Part shown: in pieces, positions 14,560-21,549 of the stretch
Numbering within the stretch: position 1 is the first letter of the stretch
Layout: every line of letters starts with the position of its first letter
NCBI GenBank assembly: GCA_018267055.1
Contig: JAFDZF010000166.1
Coordinates: 1 to 55,675, forward strand
DNA from: Bacteroidota bacterium
Lineage (GTDB): Bacteria > Bacteroidota > Bacteroidia > Flavobacteriales_F > PHOS-HE28
DNA: 55,675 nt
Reading direction: 5' to 3'
The notes under the pieces: generated by a model
Told to the model about the DNA's origin: nothing
The model's database searches: none
The model's input: the letters and a program-made list of their open reading frames with translations, nothing else
Translations under genes and position numbers: made by a program

Positions 14560-15357
14560 ATGATGCGCATACTCCTTCCCACCGACCTCAGCGAGGATTC
14601 ATACTCCACGGCCGGGACCGTCGTCCAGCTGTTGGGGACCGACCGGATGCACTATGTGCTGGTGCATACCTATTACACCGGCGATCTCGATGATCCGCTC
14701 CATCCATCGCTCCTGGTGGAGGTCAAGAAAGAGGCGGAGCAGCGCATGCAAGCGCTCGAGAAGAGGCTGCTGGCGCGGTTCCGCGGCCTTGACGTACGGC
14801 ACGTGATCGACCAAGGCCCCTTGTACGTGGTCGTCGACAAGGAGGTCCGGAAGAGCGGGGCCGACCTGGTGGCGGTGCACGCACGACAGCCTGTGCGGCC
14901 GCTCCTGATCGCTCATGCGACGAGCCTGATGCGCTCATCGTCCGTTCCCGTGCTGGAACTTCCCATCGGCGCGAAGGACCTGAAGATCCGGAAGATCCTC
15001 TTTGCGGATGATGGCCTGCCGATCGAGCGTTCGGCCTTGGGCGTGCTGGCGACGTTGGCCGCACATGCCCGGGCGGAGATCATCGTGGCCCACGTGGCCA
15101 CCGGCAGGCCGATGGGCGAACGGACCGATCATCGCCCGCTCTTCGAGGCCACGTTCAAAGGGTCGGCCGTGCGCGATGTCGTCGTGGAACATGATGACGT
15201 CATCGAGGGGTTGTTGCAGGCCGCGGACCGCGAACAGGCCGACCTCGTCGCCGTGCTGCACCGCCATGGCAGCGTGATGCACGATCTTTTCCATCGCAGC
15301 ACGGCCCATGGCCTTGAAAAGGCCTGGCAGCTGCCCCTGCTGGTCCTTGAACAGTGA
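14560..15357 (+). CDS. Universal stress protein, tandem UspA domains (copy 3)
   Basis: 265 residues, two UspA folds (1-140 and 141-265): MMRILLPTDLSEDSYSTAG opens the first, IRKILFADDGLPIERSALG the second. The sequence is clearly different from the 2148-3829 pair, so it is not a recent copy. The G-x2-G-x9-G-S/T nucleotide loop is missing in the first half (VAVHARQPVRPLLIAHATSL), which suggests the non-ATP-binding class. The ATG at 14563 is an alternative start. It lies 107 bp after the ATPase fusion with its own promoter, and ends near the convergent alcohol dehydrogenase. Confidence 0.88.
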   Translation: MMRILLPTDLSEDSYSTAGTVVQLLGTDRMHYVLVHTYYTGDLDDPLHPSLLVEVKKEAEQRMQALEKRLLARFRGLDVRHVIDQGPLYVVVDKEVRKSGADLVAVHARQPVRPLLIAHATSLMRSSSVPVLELPIGAKDLKIRKILFADDGLPIERSALGVLATLAAHARAEIIVAHVATGRPMGERTDHRPLFEATFKGSAVRDVVVEHDDVIEGLLQAADREQADLVAVLHRHGSVMHDLFHRSTAHGLEKAWQLPLLVLEQ

Positions 15358-15374
15358 GCAGTGGCCGGCCGGGC

Positions 15375-16403
15375 TTATCCGCATCGCAGCACCTTGGCTC
15401 CCACGCCTTCGCCGGCGGCCAGGTCCGCCAGCGCCTCCAGGGCGCGTTCGAACGGATAGGCCGTGCAGGCCGGGAGCAGCCGGTGCTTGTCCGCCAGGAC
15501 CAGGAAGTCGCGCACGTCCTGGCGCGTGATGTTCGCCACGCTCTTGATCTCCTTCTCCAGCCACAGGTGGCGCGCATAATCCAGGTCCAGCAATGACCGC
15601 TGGTCGTCACGCTCCTTGCGGATGGCATTGATGACCAGCCTGCCTTTCGGCGCCAAGGCCTCCAAGGCGCGGATGACGGGCATCCAGGCCGGCGTGGTAT
15701 CGATGATGGCGCTGCATGGGAACGGCGGTCTTTCCGCGATGTCCCCCGTCCAGGTAGCGCCCAATGCACGGGCCAGCTCGCGCTCCGATCCCCGCCGCGC
15801 GAACACCGCGACCGGGCTGTCCGGCAATAGCACGCGGGCAAGTTGCAGCACTTGGTGGCCGGACGCACCGAAGCCCATGAGCCCCAGCGCAGCACCGTTC
15901 CGGACCCCGGCCAGCAGGAGGCTGCGGTATCCGATGGCGCCGCCGCACAGCAATGGTGCGGCTTGAAGGTCGCTGATGCGCTCCGGGACAGGATGGGCGA
16001 AAGCCGCCGCCACCGTCATCCGCTCGGCATAGCCGCCCTGGATATCGCGTCCGGTGGCCTTGAACGCCGGGCACAGGTTCTCCGCACCCGTCCGGCAATA
16101 GGGGCAATCCCCGCAAGCCCCACCGATCCAGGCGACACCCACGCGCTGTCCAAGCCATCCTTCATCGGTCCCGCGCCCGACCCCGATCACCCGGCCGACC
16201 ACCTGGTGGCCGGGCACCACCGGGTAGCTGGGCGGAGGCAAGCGTCCGGACAGCTCATCCAGCTCCGTATGGCATATGCCGCACACATGCACGCGCAGGA
16301 GGAGCTCCCCTTCCCCGGGCTCCGGTTCCGGCATGCCCACCAACCGGAGGGGCGGCACGCTGCTCCCCGGATCCGCCACGCCCGTGATCGTCCAGGCCTT
16401 CAT
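15375..16403 (-). CDS. Zinc-dependent alcohol dehydrogenase (MDR family)
   Basis: 342 residues. Catalytic-zinc ligands are in CGICHTELDELSGRLPPPSYP...GHQVVGRVIGVG, and the structural zinc lobe is CGDCPYCRTGAENLC. The cofactor loop is degenerate (GLMGFGASGHQVLQLARVL). It oxidises alcohols or reduces aldehydes with NAD(P)H; substrate unknown. The start ATG overlaps the stop of the upstream M50 gene as ATGA at 16403-16400, so the two are translationally coupled. I reject the longer frame to 16502 because it lies inside the M50 coding sequence. In this island it could recycle NADH by fermentation when respiration stops (inference). Confidence 0.93.
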   Translation of the reverse strand: MKAWTITGVADPGSSVPPLRLVGMPEPEPGEGELLLRVHVCGICHTELDELSGRLPPPSYPVVPGHQVVGRVIGVGRGTDEGWLGQRVGVAWIGGACGDCPYCRTGAENLCPAFKATGRDIQGGYAERMTVAAAFAHPVPERISDLQAAPLLCGGAIGYRSLLLAGVRNGAALGLMGFGASGHQVLQLARVLLPDSPVAVFARRGSERELARALGATWTGDIAERPPFPCSAIIDTTPAWMPVIRALEALAPKGRLVINAIRKERDDQRSLLDLDYARHLWLEKEIKSVANITRQDVRDFLVLADKHRLLPACTAYPFERALEALADLAAGEGVGAKVLRCG

Positions 16404-17503
16404 GCCGCACCGGGTCCGGCGGAACGCAGCTCCTGGTATTCCGCCAGGTTGTCCGGCTCGACCACACCGACAACGCGGCCATTTTCCAGGACAGGGATCC
16501 ACACCGACGGGCCGCCGAGGAGCTGGTCATAGGCGGACCTCGCCGCCTGGTCGGGTGTCAGTGGCCTGGGTTCCTGTCCCTCCAGCTCGCCCACGGGCCG
16601 GGTCGGGTCCCCTTCCTTCATCGCCGCGATGATCGCCGCACGCGCCACGATCTTCGGGGAACGGCCATCATCGGTGACGACGAGCACATGATCGCCGCCG
16701 GCCAGCAGCCCATCCGCGGCCTCCCGCACCGTTGCCTGGTATGGCAGGGACCAGAAACGCGTGCGCATCACGTCCCTGACCAGCGATCCGGTCAACGCGC
16801 TCCGGGCTTTCACCATGTCCAGTTCCGCGGAGGCGCCTGCGAACACGAAGAGCCCGATCAGGAACAGGAAGGGTTGCTGCTGAAGCAGACCGATGACCGC
16901 GAAAATGACGGCGAAGATCCGGCCCGTGATGGACGCGATCCGGGTGGCGCGCACCCGGTCCATGCGCCACGCCAGCAAGGCGCGCAATACGCGGCCGCCA
17001 TCCATCGGGAAGGCCGGTATGAGATTGAAAAGGAACAAGGCCAGGTTCGCGATGAACACGAAGCGGACGAAGGGTCCCGGTCCGGTATCATGCGCAAGCA
17101 CGACCAAGGGTGTGCTTGTCCCCAGGACCAATGTGCACAGGAGGACCAGGCCCGCGATCACCAGATTGACCATCGGCCCCGCCAGCGCGATGAACAGCTC
17201 CTCACGCGGCGCTTCGGGGATCCGCTCAAGGCGCGCCACGCCGCCTACCGGCAACAAGGTGATGTCGCGGGTACGGATCCCATACCGCATGGCCATGAGC
17301 GCATGACCGTACTCGTGCAGGACCACGCAGCAGAAGATCGCGATCACGTACAGCAGCTGCTGCAGCACTTGGGCGGCCGTCAGTCCCTGGGCGATCGTGC
17401 TGAACAGCACCCAGCCCACCAGCAGGTAGAAGCTCCAATGGATACGAAGAGCGATGCCCTTGTACCGGAGAAGAACGAGGGAGCGACGGGCAGCGGCAGC
17501 CAT
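16400..17503 (-). CDS. Site-2-protease-like M50 metalloprotease with CBS-like tail (Rip3-like)
   Basis: 367 residues. Several membrane segments surround the zinc site: HEYGH at 63-67 and NLIPAFPMDGGRVLRALL further on, the two signatures of M50 intramembrane proteases. Residues ~225-367 are soluble with a CBS-like pattern (VRDVMRTRFWSLPYQATVREAADGLLAGGDHVLVV, then GGPSVWIPVLENGRVVGVV). M. tuberculosis Rip3 (Rv2625c, DosR regulon) has this architecture. The frame is open to 17569, but the palindrome 17557-17568 and the -7 box (to 17526) lie in the extension, so I start at ATG 17503, MAAAARRSLVLL. It is the first gene of the M50-alcohol dehydrogenase operon. The substrate is unknown. Confidence 0.9.
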   Translation of the reverse strand: MAAAARRSLVLLRYKGIALRIHWSFYLLVGWVLFSTIAQGLTAAQVLQQLLYVIAIFCCVVLHEYGHALMAMRYGIRTRDITLLPVGGVARLERIPEAPREELFIALAGPMVNLVIAGLVLLCTLVLGTSTPLVVLAHDTGPGPFVRFVFIANLALFLFNLIPAFPMDGGRVLRALLAWRMDRVRATRIASITGRIFAVIFAVIGLLQQQPFLFLIGLFVFAGASAELDMVKARSALTGSLVRDVMRTRFWSLPYQATVREAADGLLAGGDHVLVVTDDGRSPKIVARAAIIAAMKEGDPTRPVGELEGQEPRPLTPDQAARSAYDQLLGGPSVWIPVLENGRVVGVVEPDNLAEYQELRSAGPGAA

Positions 17504-17525
17504 GCGATCGGGTGTGGGATGGACC

Positions 17526-17568
17526 CGAATGTCCGCCTGGTCGGGCCCCTGGGGACTGATCAAGATCA
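17526..17568 (-). promoter_or_regulatory. CRP/FNR-like site plus -7 box for the M50-ADH operon
   Basis: TGATCAAGATCA (17557-17568) has perfect half-sites. On the minus strand GACATTCG ends at 17526, 36.5 bp from the centre. The start codon follows 23 nt later. Confidence 0.65.
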
Positions 17569-17578
17569 TCCCCTCGGC

Positions 17579-17621
17579 CGGGAAAGATCAGGGCGCCACC
17601 TCCAGGCAAGGCGTTGGTTCG
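17579..17621 (+). promoter_or_regulatory. Degenerate CRP/FNR-like site plus -7 box for the nitroreductase
   Basis: TTGGTTCG (17614-17621) is a -7-like box. At the island spacing, CGGGAAAGATCA (17579-17590) keeps only the promoter-proximal ATCA half. It is adjacent to the full site at 17557-17568 that serves the divergent operon. Confidence 0.35.
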
Positions 17622-17652
17622 CATCCGTGCGAACGATGATCGATAAAAAGCC

Positions 17653-18606
17653 ATGGGAACACCGCAAGCCGATCCGAACGGGCCGCTGCTCGATGTGAGC
17701 ATCACTTCGCTCCGGCAGCAATGCGAAGACTGGTCGAGCGCCCTCGCGTTCGAACGCGATGAACTGGCCGTTCTCGCCGGGCTTCTCCGAAACAAGAGCA
17801 GCATAGCGACCATCGACAGGGTCATCGACGAGCTGATCGCCATGATCGCGGAGTTGCAGGCACGGCAGCAGGACGTGGTGCACGTGCGATCGCTGCTCGA
17901 CGAGGTCCTGACCGATGGCACCATGGACGATCGTCCGGCGCGCGAGGCGTTCCACCGGACCGCTGGTCCGGTCACCTCCGCCATGGAGCACGAAACAGCG
18001 CTCAAGCACAGGATCATGGACCTCGTACGCAGCGAGCGGAGCGGCATCGGCCATGTGGTCCTTCAGGCCATCCAGGAACGGCGCTCCGTGCGCTCCTATC
18101 GGTCCGACCCCGTCCCGATGGACCTCATCGAGCGCATCATCGATGCCGGGCGTGCGGCGCCCAGCGCCCTGGACCGTCAGCCGTGGCGTTTCCATGTCAC
18201 CGATGACAGGTCGCTCATCCGCGACATGGACAAGGCGATAAGCGAAGCGATGCACGCGCTTCCTCCCCTGCCGCACGCCATGCAACGGAGCGGGCGCACG
18301 GACACGATCTTCCATGGCGCACCCGTCGTCGTCTTCCTATCGGCCCCGGAGAACGATCCCTGGGCCGACCTGGATATGGGGGCATGCGCGCAGAACATGA
18401 TGCTGGCTGCGCATGCCCTGGGGTTGAGCACCTGTCCCGTCGGCCTGGGCCGCTTCGTTGCGCATACCCGTTTCCGTTCGCTGTTGCGGTCGGGCCCCGG
18501 CGAGGAGGTCAAGCTGGCCCTTGTCATCGGCATCGGTGCGGAGCATCCGGCCATGCCTGCTCGCAAACGGGACAATCTGTTCAGGATCGGTGCGCCGGCC
18601 GCATAG
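17653..18606 (+). CDS. Nitroreductase-family protein with extra N-terminal helical domain
   Basis: 317 residues. Residues 1-130 are predominantly helical (LLDVSITSLRQQCEDWSSALAFERDELAVLAGLL, then IDELIAMIAELQARQQDVVHVRSLLDEVL), which looks like a coiled-coil or four-helix module. Residues ~140-317 are the FMN-dependent nitroreductase fold: QERRSVRSYRSDPVP (FMN phosphate arginines), DAGRAAPSALDRQPWRFHVT, GAPVVVFLSA, DMGACAQNMMLAAHALGLSTCPVG. The substrate is unknown. Mycobacterial nitroreductases such as Acg (Rv2032) are dormancy-regulon members, though with a different architecture. It is divergent from the M50 operon and convergent with the next gene. Confidence 0.88.
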   Translation: MGTPQADPNGPLLDVSITSLRQQCEDWSSALAFERDELAVLAGLLRNKSSIATIDRVIDELIAMIAELQARQQDVVHVRSLLDEVLTDGTMDDRPAREAFHRTAGPVTSAMEHETALKHRIMDLVRSERSGIGHVVLQAIQERRSVRSYRSDPVPMDLIERIIDAGRAAPSALDRQPWRFHVTDDRSLIRDMDKAISEAMHALPPLPHAMQRSGRTDTIFHGAPVVVFLSAPENDPWADLDMGACAQNMMLAAHALGLSTCPVGLGRFVAHTRFRSLLRSGPGEEVKLALVIGIGAEHPAMPARKRDNLFRIGAPAA

Positions 18607-18657
18607 GCTTGCGGGAACGATCACGAGGGGATGCCTCCCCGAGCAACGCAGAGCCCC

Positions 18658-19101
18658 TCAGCCCTCCCGGCGATAAAGGAGCAGGGTGTACGACCGGCCC
18701 TCGATGCACTGGACGATGCGGAAGCCATCGCGAGCGACCGAGGTGGGAGATGCGCCCAGCACGCAGACCAGCGCATACCGGCACGCATACTTGGTGAACG
18801 GGCCCAGGCGTTCCCGCAGCGCATCGAACCAGGGCTCCCCCGGCACTTCATCGATCCCGCAGGCGATCTCGATGACCGTGTTCGGCAACGTGATGTCCGC
18901 GTACCGCTCGCCCCCCATCAGCGACCGCTCATGGTCCTCGATGCGGATGCCCTCGATGCCCGCCTCCAAAAGCTGCCCCACCACCTCCACCCGGAGCCAT
19001 CCCTCACAGCGATGATAGGTGCGGGCGTGATGATGGAAACCCGGGCTTCCATCCATCCGGCGCGCCAGCCCATGCAGAGCGCGGTCCATCTTGTTGTCCA
19101 T
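18658..19101 (-). CDS. Hypothetical protein, possibly 5' frameshifted
   Basis: 147 residues from ATG 19101, with mixed alpha/beta character: LRVEVVGQLLEAGIEGIRIEDHERSLMGGERYADITLPNTVIEIACG, then PFTKYACRYALVCVLGASPTSVARDGFRIVQCIEG. I do not recognise the family. An island-type promoter lies further upstream (19184-19226). Judged by sister genes its ATG should be near 19166, and there is an ATG there in another frame (MVVLRRDGPTPKFPSDIG) with better third-position G+C than the in-frame upstream codons. A one-base indel near 19107-19115 would join them into a ~168-residue protein. Either the gene is frameshifted or it has a ~75-nt leader. Confidence 0.6.
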   Translation of the reverse strand: MDNKMDRALHGLARRMDGSPGFHHHARTYHRCEGWLRVEVVGQLLEAGIEGIRIEDHERSLMGGERYADITLPNTVIEIACGIDEVPGEPWFDALRERLGPFTKYACRYALVCVLGASPTSVARDGFRIVQCIEGRSYTLLLYRREG

Positions 19102-19183
19102 GGCCAGATCGGTCCAATGTCCGATGGGAACTTCGGCGTGGGTCCGTCCCGCCGCAGGACCACCATGATCCCATCGGACCCCG

Positions 19184-19226
19184 CAATGTGGGGAACGATG
19201 GACGGCAAGGGAGGTGATGAAGATCA
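19184..19226 (-). promoter_or_regulatory. CRP/FNR-like site plus weak -7 box
   Basis: TGATGAAGATCA (19215-19226) is identical to the baeRF site. On the minus strand CCACATTG ends at 19184 with the standard spacing. The nearest ATG at the usual distance is 19166 (see the hypothetical gene 18658-19101). Confidence 0.5.
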
Positions 19227-19336
19227 GCCGGGGCCCTGAAGGGGATCATCCAACCCGCGGATCGGTCCATCCCCCGCCTTCCGGAGCTCCTCAAGTGGTG
19301 CCACGGAAATGCCGAACAGGCCGTGATACTCCGAAC

Positions 19337-19373
19337 AAAAAGTGCGCGCCCCGGACGACCGAGGCGCGCACTT
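19337..19373 (-). terminator. Intrinsic terminator after the T9SS-sorted protein gene
   Basis: On the minus strand, AAGTGCGCGCC (19373-19363) pairs perfectly with GGCGCGCACTT (19350-19340). The stem runs directly into a T run (19341-19337) followed by GTT. It ends transcripts from 19388-21163. Confidence 0.85.
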
Positions 19374-19387
19374 CCAAGGGCGGAGCG

Positions 19388-21163
19388 TCAGTGCACCACG
19401 GTCATCCGCTTGCTGGAAACGGTGGAGCCGGTGGTGAGGGTGTAGAAGTACACGCCGACCTCCAGGTCGGCGGTGTCCACGTCCACCCGGTGCAGGCCCT
19501 GCGCCATGTTGCCTTGCAGCAGCGTGCGCACCAGCTTGCCGCTCACGTCGCGCAGGTCCAGGGTCACCTGGGCGGCCTGCTCCAGGCTGAGGTCGATGCG
19601 GGTGGAGCCGGTGCCGGCGGGGTTCGGGTAGTTCTGCCCCAGGCCGATGCCGTTGTTGAAGTCGTTCTCCGCGATGCCCACGGTGGCATTGAAGTTCATG
19701 CGGACCATCGCCGTATGCGGCACCTGGTAGGCATCGCTCCCGTCGAGATCGCTCATGATCAGCGTGGTGCCGGCGGGGCTGTTGCCGCTGGCGCCCACCA
19801 GCACGTTGGGCCCTCCGAAATGGCGCACGCCGATGAAGTAGTCGGTGCCCGCGCTCAAGGCCTGCGGGTCCTCGAAGAGGAAGTGGACGAAGTTCGCCTC
19901 GCCGCCGGCGCTCAGGTCCTCGTCCACCAGTTCATGCTCCAGCGTCTCCGCGATGGGCTGCAGGTCCGTGTCCAGCAACACGGCGGTCACCTGTGCCAGT
20001 TCCGAGGTGTTCGGGAATGCCGCATCGATGGCATAGAGCACCTCGTCCTGCACCACGTGGAAGGCGTTCACGATGATGAACTGGTCGCCATCGCCGGACT
20101 GGTTGTTGTAGGCATCGCTGAGGGCCCCCGCATCGCGCGCGTACTCGTGCTCGGTGACCCGGATGGTGACCGTGGCATCATTGTCCTCGGGCAGGCCGTC
20201 GGGCTCATCGGAAGTGAGCGAATAGTGGATGTCATGAGCGCCCAGGGCATTGGTGGGCGTGTAGGCGGGAGCGACGAACTGCGTGGGGCTGAGGGGAGCG
20301 ACCGAGGGATAGGTCTGGCTTTCGTCGTAACCGTCCGAGGTGGAGATGCGGGCCACCACATCGGTGGCGGCCAGGTAGCCGTTGTTCGTGAAGGTCATGT
20401 TGAGGCCAAGGGGGCGCAGCTCGGAGACCGGGAACACGGTGTACGGCAGTGAATCGTAGGTGGCCGTGTTCACATATTCCCACATGGTCGTCTCGGCCAG
20501 CACGCTGTGCATGTCGACCTCGGGCTGGTCCACCAGCGCCACATCGTCCACCATCCACCAATAGTCGCAATCGCCACCATAGAGGAAGCGGATCCATACG
20601 GTGGCGTGCCCGCCCACCAGGGAGCCCATGGGCACGCTCACCAGCGTGGGGTTGTCGGTGGCGTCATTGCGCACCACGTCCTGGTTCACCGTGATGGTGG
20701 TCCAGTCGGTGCCGTTGGTGCTCACCTGCACATGGGTGCGTCCGGTGTAATTGCGGTAGTACTCCTCGAACTGGAGGGTGGCGCCGGGATGGAGGGTGAG
20801 GTCGATGGGATCGGCGTTCTGGATGTAGGCGCTGTCGGCATCGCAGTGCGTATCCGAATCATACAGCGCGAAGCCGTTGGCCGCGGTGGCGGAAGCGATG
20901 GGATCCTCGGCGAAAGGCCCGCTGGGGCCGGCGGTGCCGATGGCCCACTGGCCCGTGGTGCCGCCGAGGTTGCCCATGGTCCAATGGGAGGGCACGGAGA
21001 AGTCGTCCTCCCAGAAAGCGTCGGCACGCTGGGCCTGGGCAGGGTGGACAGGATGCGTGATCGGCCTGCTCTTCCGGGCCATGGCATGGGGCGCATGCTG
21101 GGCCGTGGCGGTGCCGACCACCAGCAAAGCCGTGCAGAGCAAGAAGGGGACGTGTTTTTCCAT
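19388..21163 (-). CDS. Secreted T9SS-sorted surface protein
   Basis: 591 residues. The signal peptide is MEKHVPFLLCTALLVVGTATAQ. Residues ~45-200 form a jelly-roll-like domain (FWEDDFSVPSHWTM; YWWMVDDVALVD), often a carbohydrate- or ligand-binding module. Extended beta domains with a CARDB-like part follow (~240-330). The final ~85 residues are a type A T9SS sorting domain (LGQNYPNPAGTGSTRIDLSLEQAAQVTLDLRDVSGKLVRTL, ending STVSSKRMTVVH). The protein is expected to cross the outer membrane by T9SS and lose the tail. I start at ATG 21163, where the signal peptide begins; the frame is open to 21403. A -7-like box (TGTCTTTG) lies 30 nt upstream. Its ligand is unknown. Confidence 0.88.
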   Translation of the reverse strand: MEKHVPFLLCTALLVVGTATAQHAPHAMARKSRPITHPVHPAQAQRADAFWEDDFSVPSHWTMGNLGGTTGQWAIGTAGPSGPFAEDPIASATAANGFALYDSDTHCDADSAYIQNADPIDLTLHPGATLQFEEYYRNYTGRTHVQVSTNGTDWTTITVNQDVVRNDATDNPTLVSVPMGSLVGGHATVWIRFLYGGDCDYWWMVDDVALVDQPEVDMHSVLAETTMWEYVNTATYDSLPYTVFPVSELRPLGLNMTFTNNGYLAATDVVARISTSDGYDESQTYPSVAPLSPTQFVAPAYTPTNALGAHDIHYSLTSDEPDGLPEDNDATVTIRVTEHEYARDAGALSDAYNNQSGDGDQFIIVNAFHVVQDEVLYAIDAAFPNTSELAQVTAVLLDTDLQPIAETLEHELVDEDLSAGGEANFVHFLFEDPQALSAGTDYFIGVRHFGGPNVLVGASGNSPAGTTLIMSDLDGSDAYQVPHTAMVRMNFNATVGIAENDFNNGIGLGQNYPNPAGTGSTRIDLSLEQAAQVTLDLRDVSGKLVRTLLQGNMAQGLHRVDVDTADLEVGVYFYTLTTGSTVSSKRMTVVH

Positions 21164-21192
21164 GATGTCGTATCGTGGGCCCATTAGAGGGC

Positions 21193-21200
21193 CAAAGACA
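21193..21200 (-). promoter_or_regulatory. -7 box for the T9SS-sorted protein gene
   Basis: On the minus strand TGTCTTTG matches TAnnTTTG except at the second base. The ATG is 30 nt downstream. No island-type palindrome accompanies it. Confidence 0.35.
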
Positions 21201-21488
21201 AAACTCTTGTGGTGGTGCACGAACGGCCGTGCTCTTCCGCACGTGAACCGAGCAGACCCACCCGTCCCGGTGACGGACCGTTCGTTTCGTCCACCATCAA
21301 GGGAACCGATGGTCCCCGCATGCTGTCCCCGATCATGGCAGGCGCATGTGGCCCGGGAACGGGCTCCCGCTCGGGGGATCGGCCCTGAAGGTTCCAGGGG
21401 CACCGCGCTATGCGAACGGTCCGCCCCTTCCCGGATGCCGTCACAACATCTCTCGGACCGGCCCGGAATAGCGGGCGCGGTCCTCCCG

Positions 21489-21524
21489 AAAAAAGAACGC
21501 GCCCCGGTCTCCCGAGGCGCGTTC
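21489..21524 (-). terminator. Intrinsic terminator of the adhesin-PorP-OmpA operon
   Basis: On the minus strand, GAACGCGCC (21524-21516) pairs with GGCGCGTTC (21503-21495), followed by six T (21494-21489). It lies 25 bp after the OmpA stop codon. Confidence 0.88.
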
Positions 21525-21549
21525 CCCCTTTTGACCCAACCCTACAGTC

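Larger units (their letters stand above)
21164..21549. other. Intergenic region: promoter at left, terminator at right
   Basis: Within this 386-bp gap I see a promoter-like box for the minus-strand T9SS gene (TGTCTTTG, 21200-21193) and the intrinsic terminator of the OmpA gene (21489-21524). I see no convincing small ORF or RNA in the middle ~290 bp. Confidence 0.5.

Noticed and set aside
18658-19101. PD-(D/E)xK nuclease fold in the hypothetical protein (YADITLPNTVIEIACG)
   Set aside because: The Asp and Glu are suggestive, but the lysine expected two residues after the Glu is missing and no other motif supports it.
329-19226. DosR-type binding boxes in the island
   Set aside because: I saw no palindrome resembling GGGACT-N6-AGTCCC at the promoters; the shared site is CRP/FNR-like instead.
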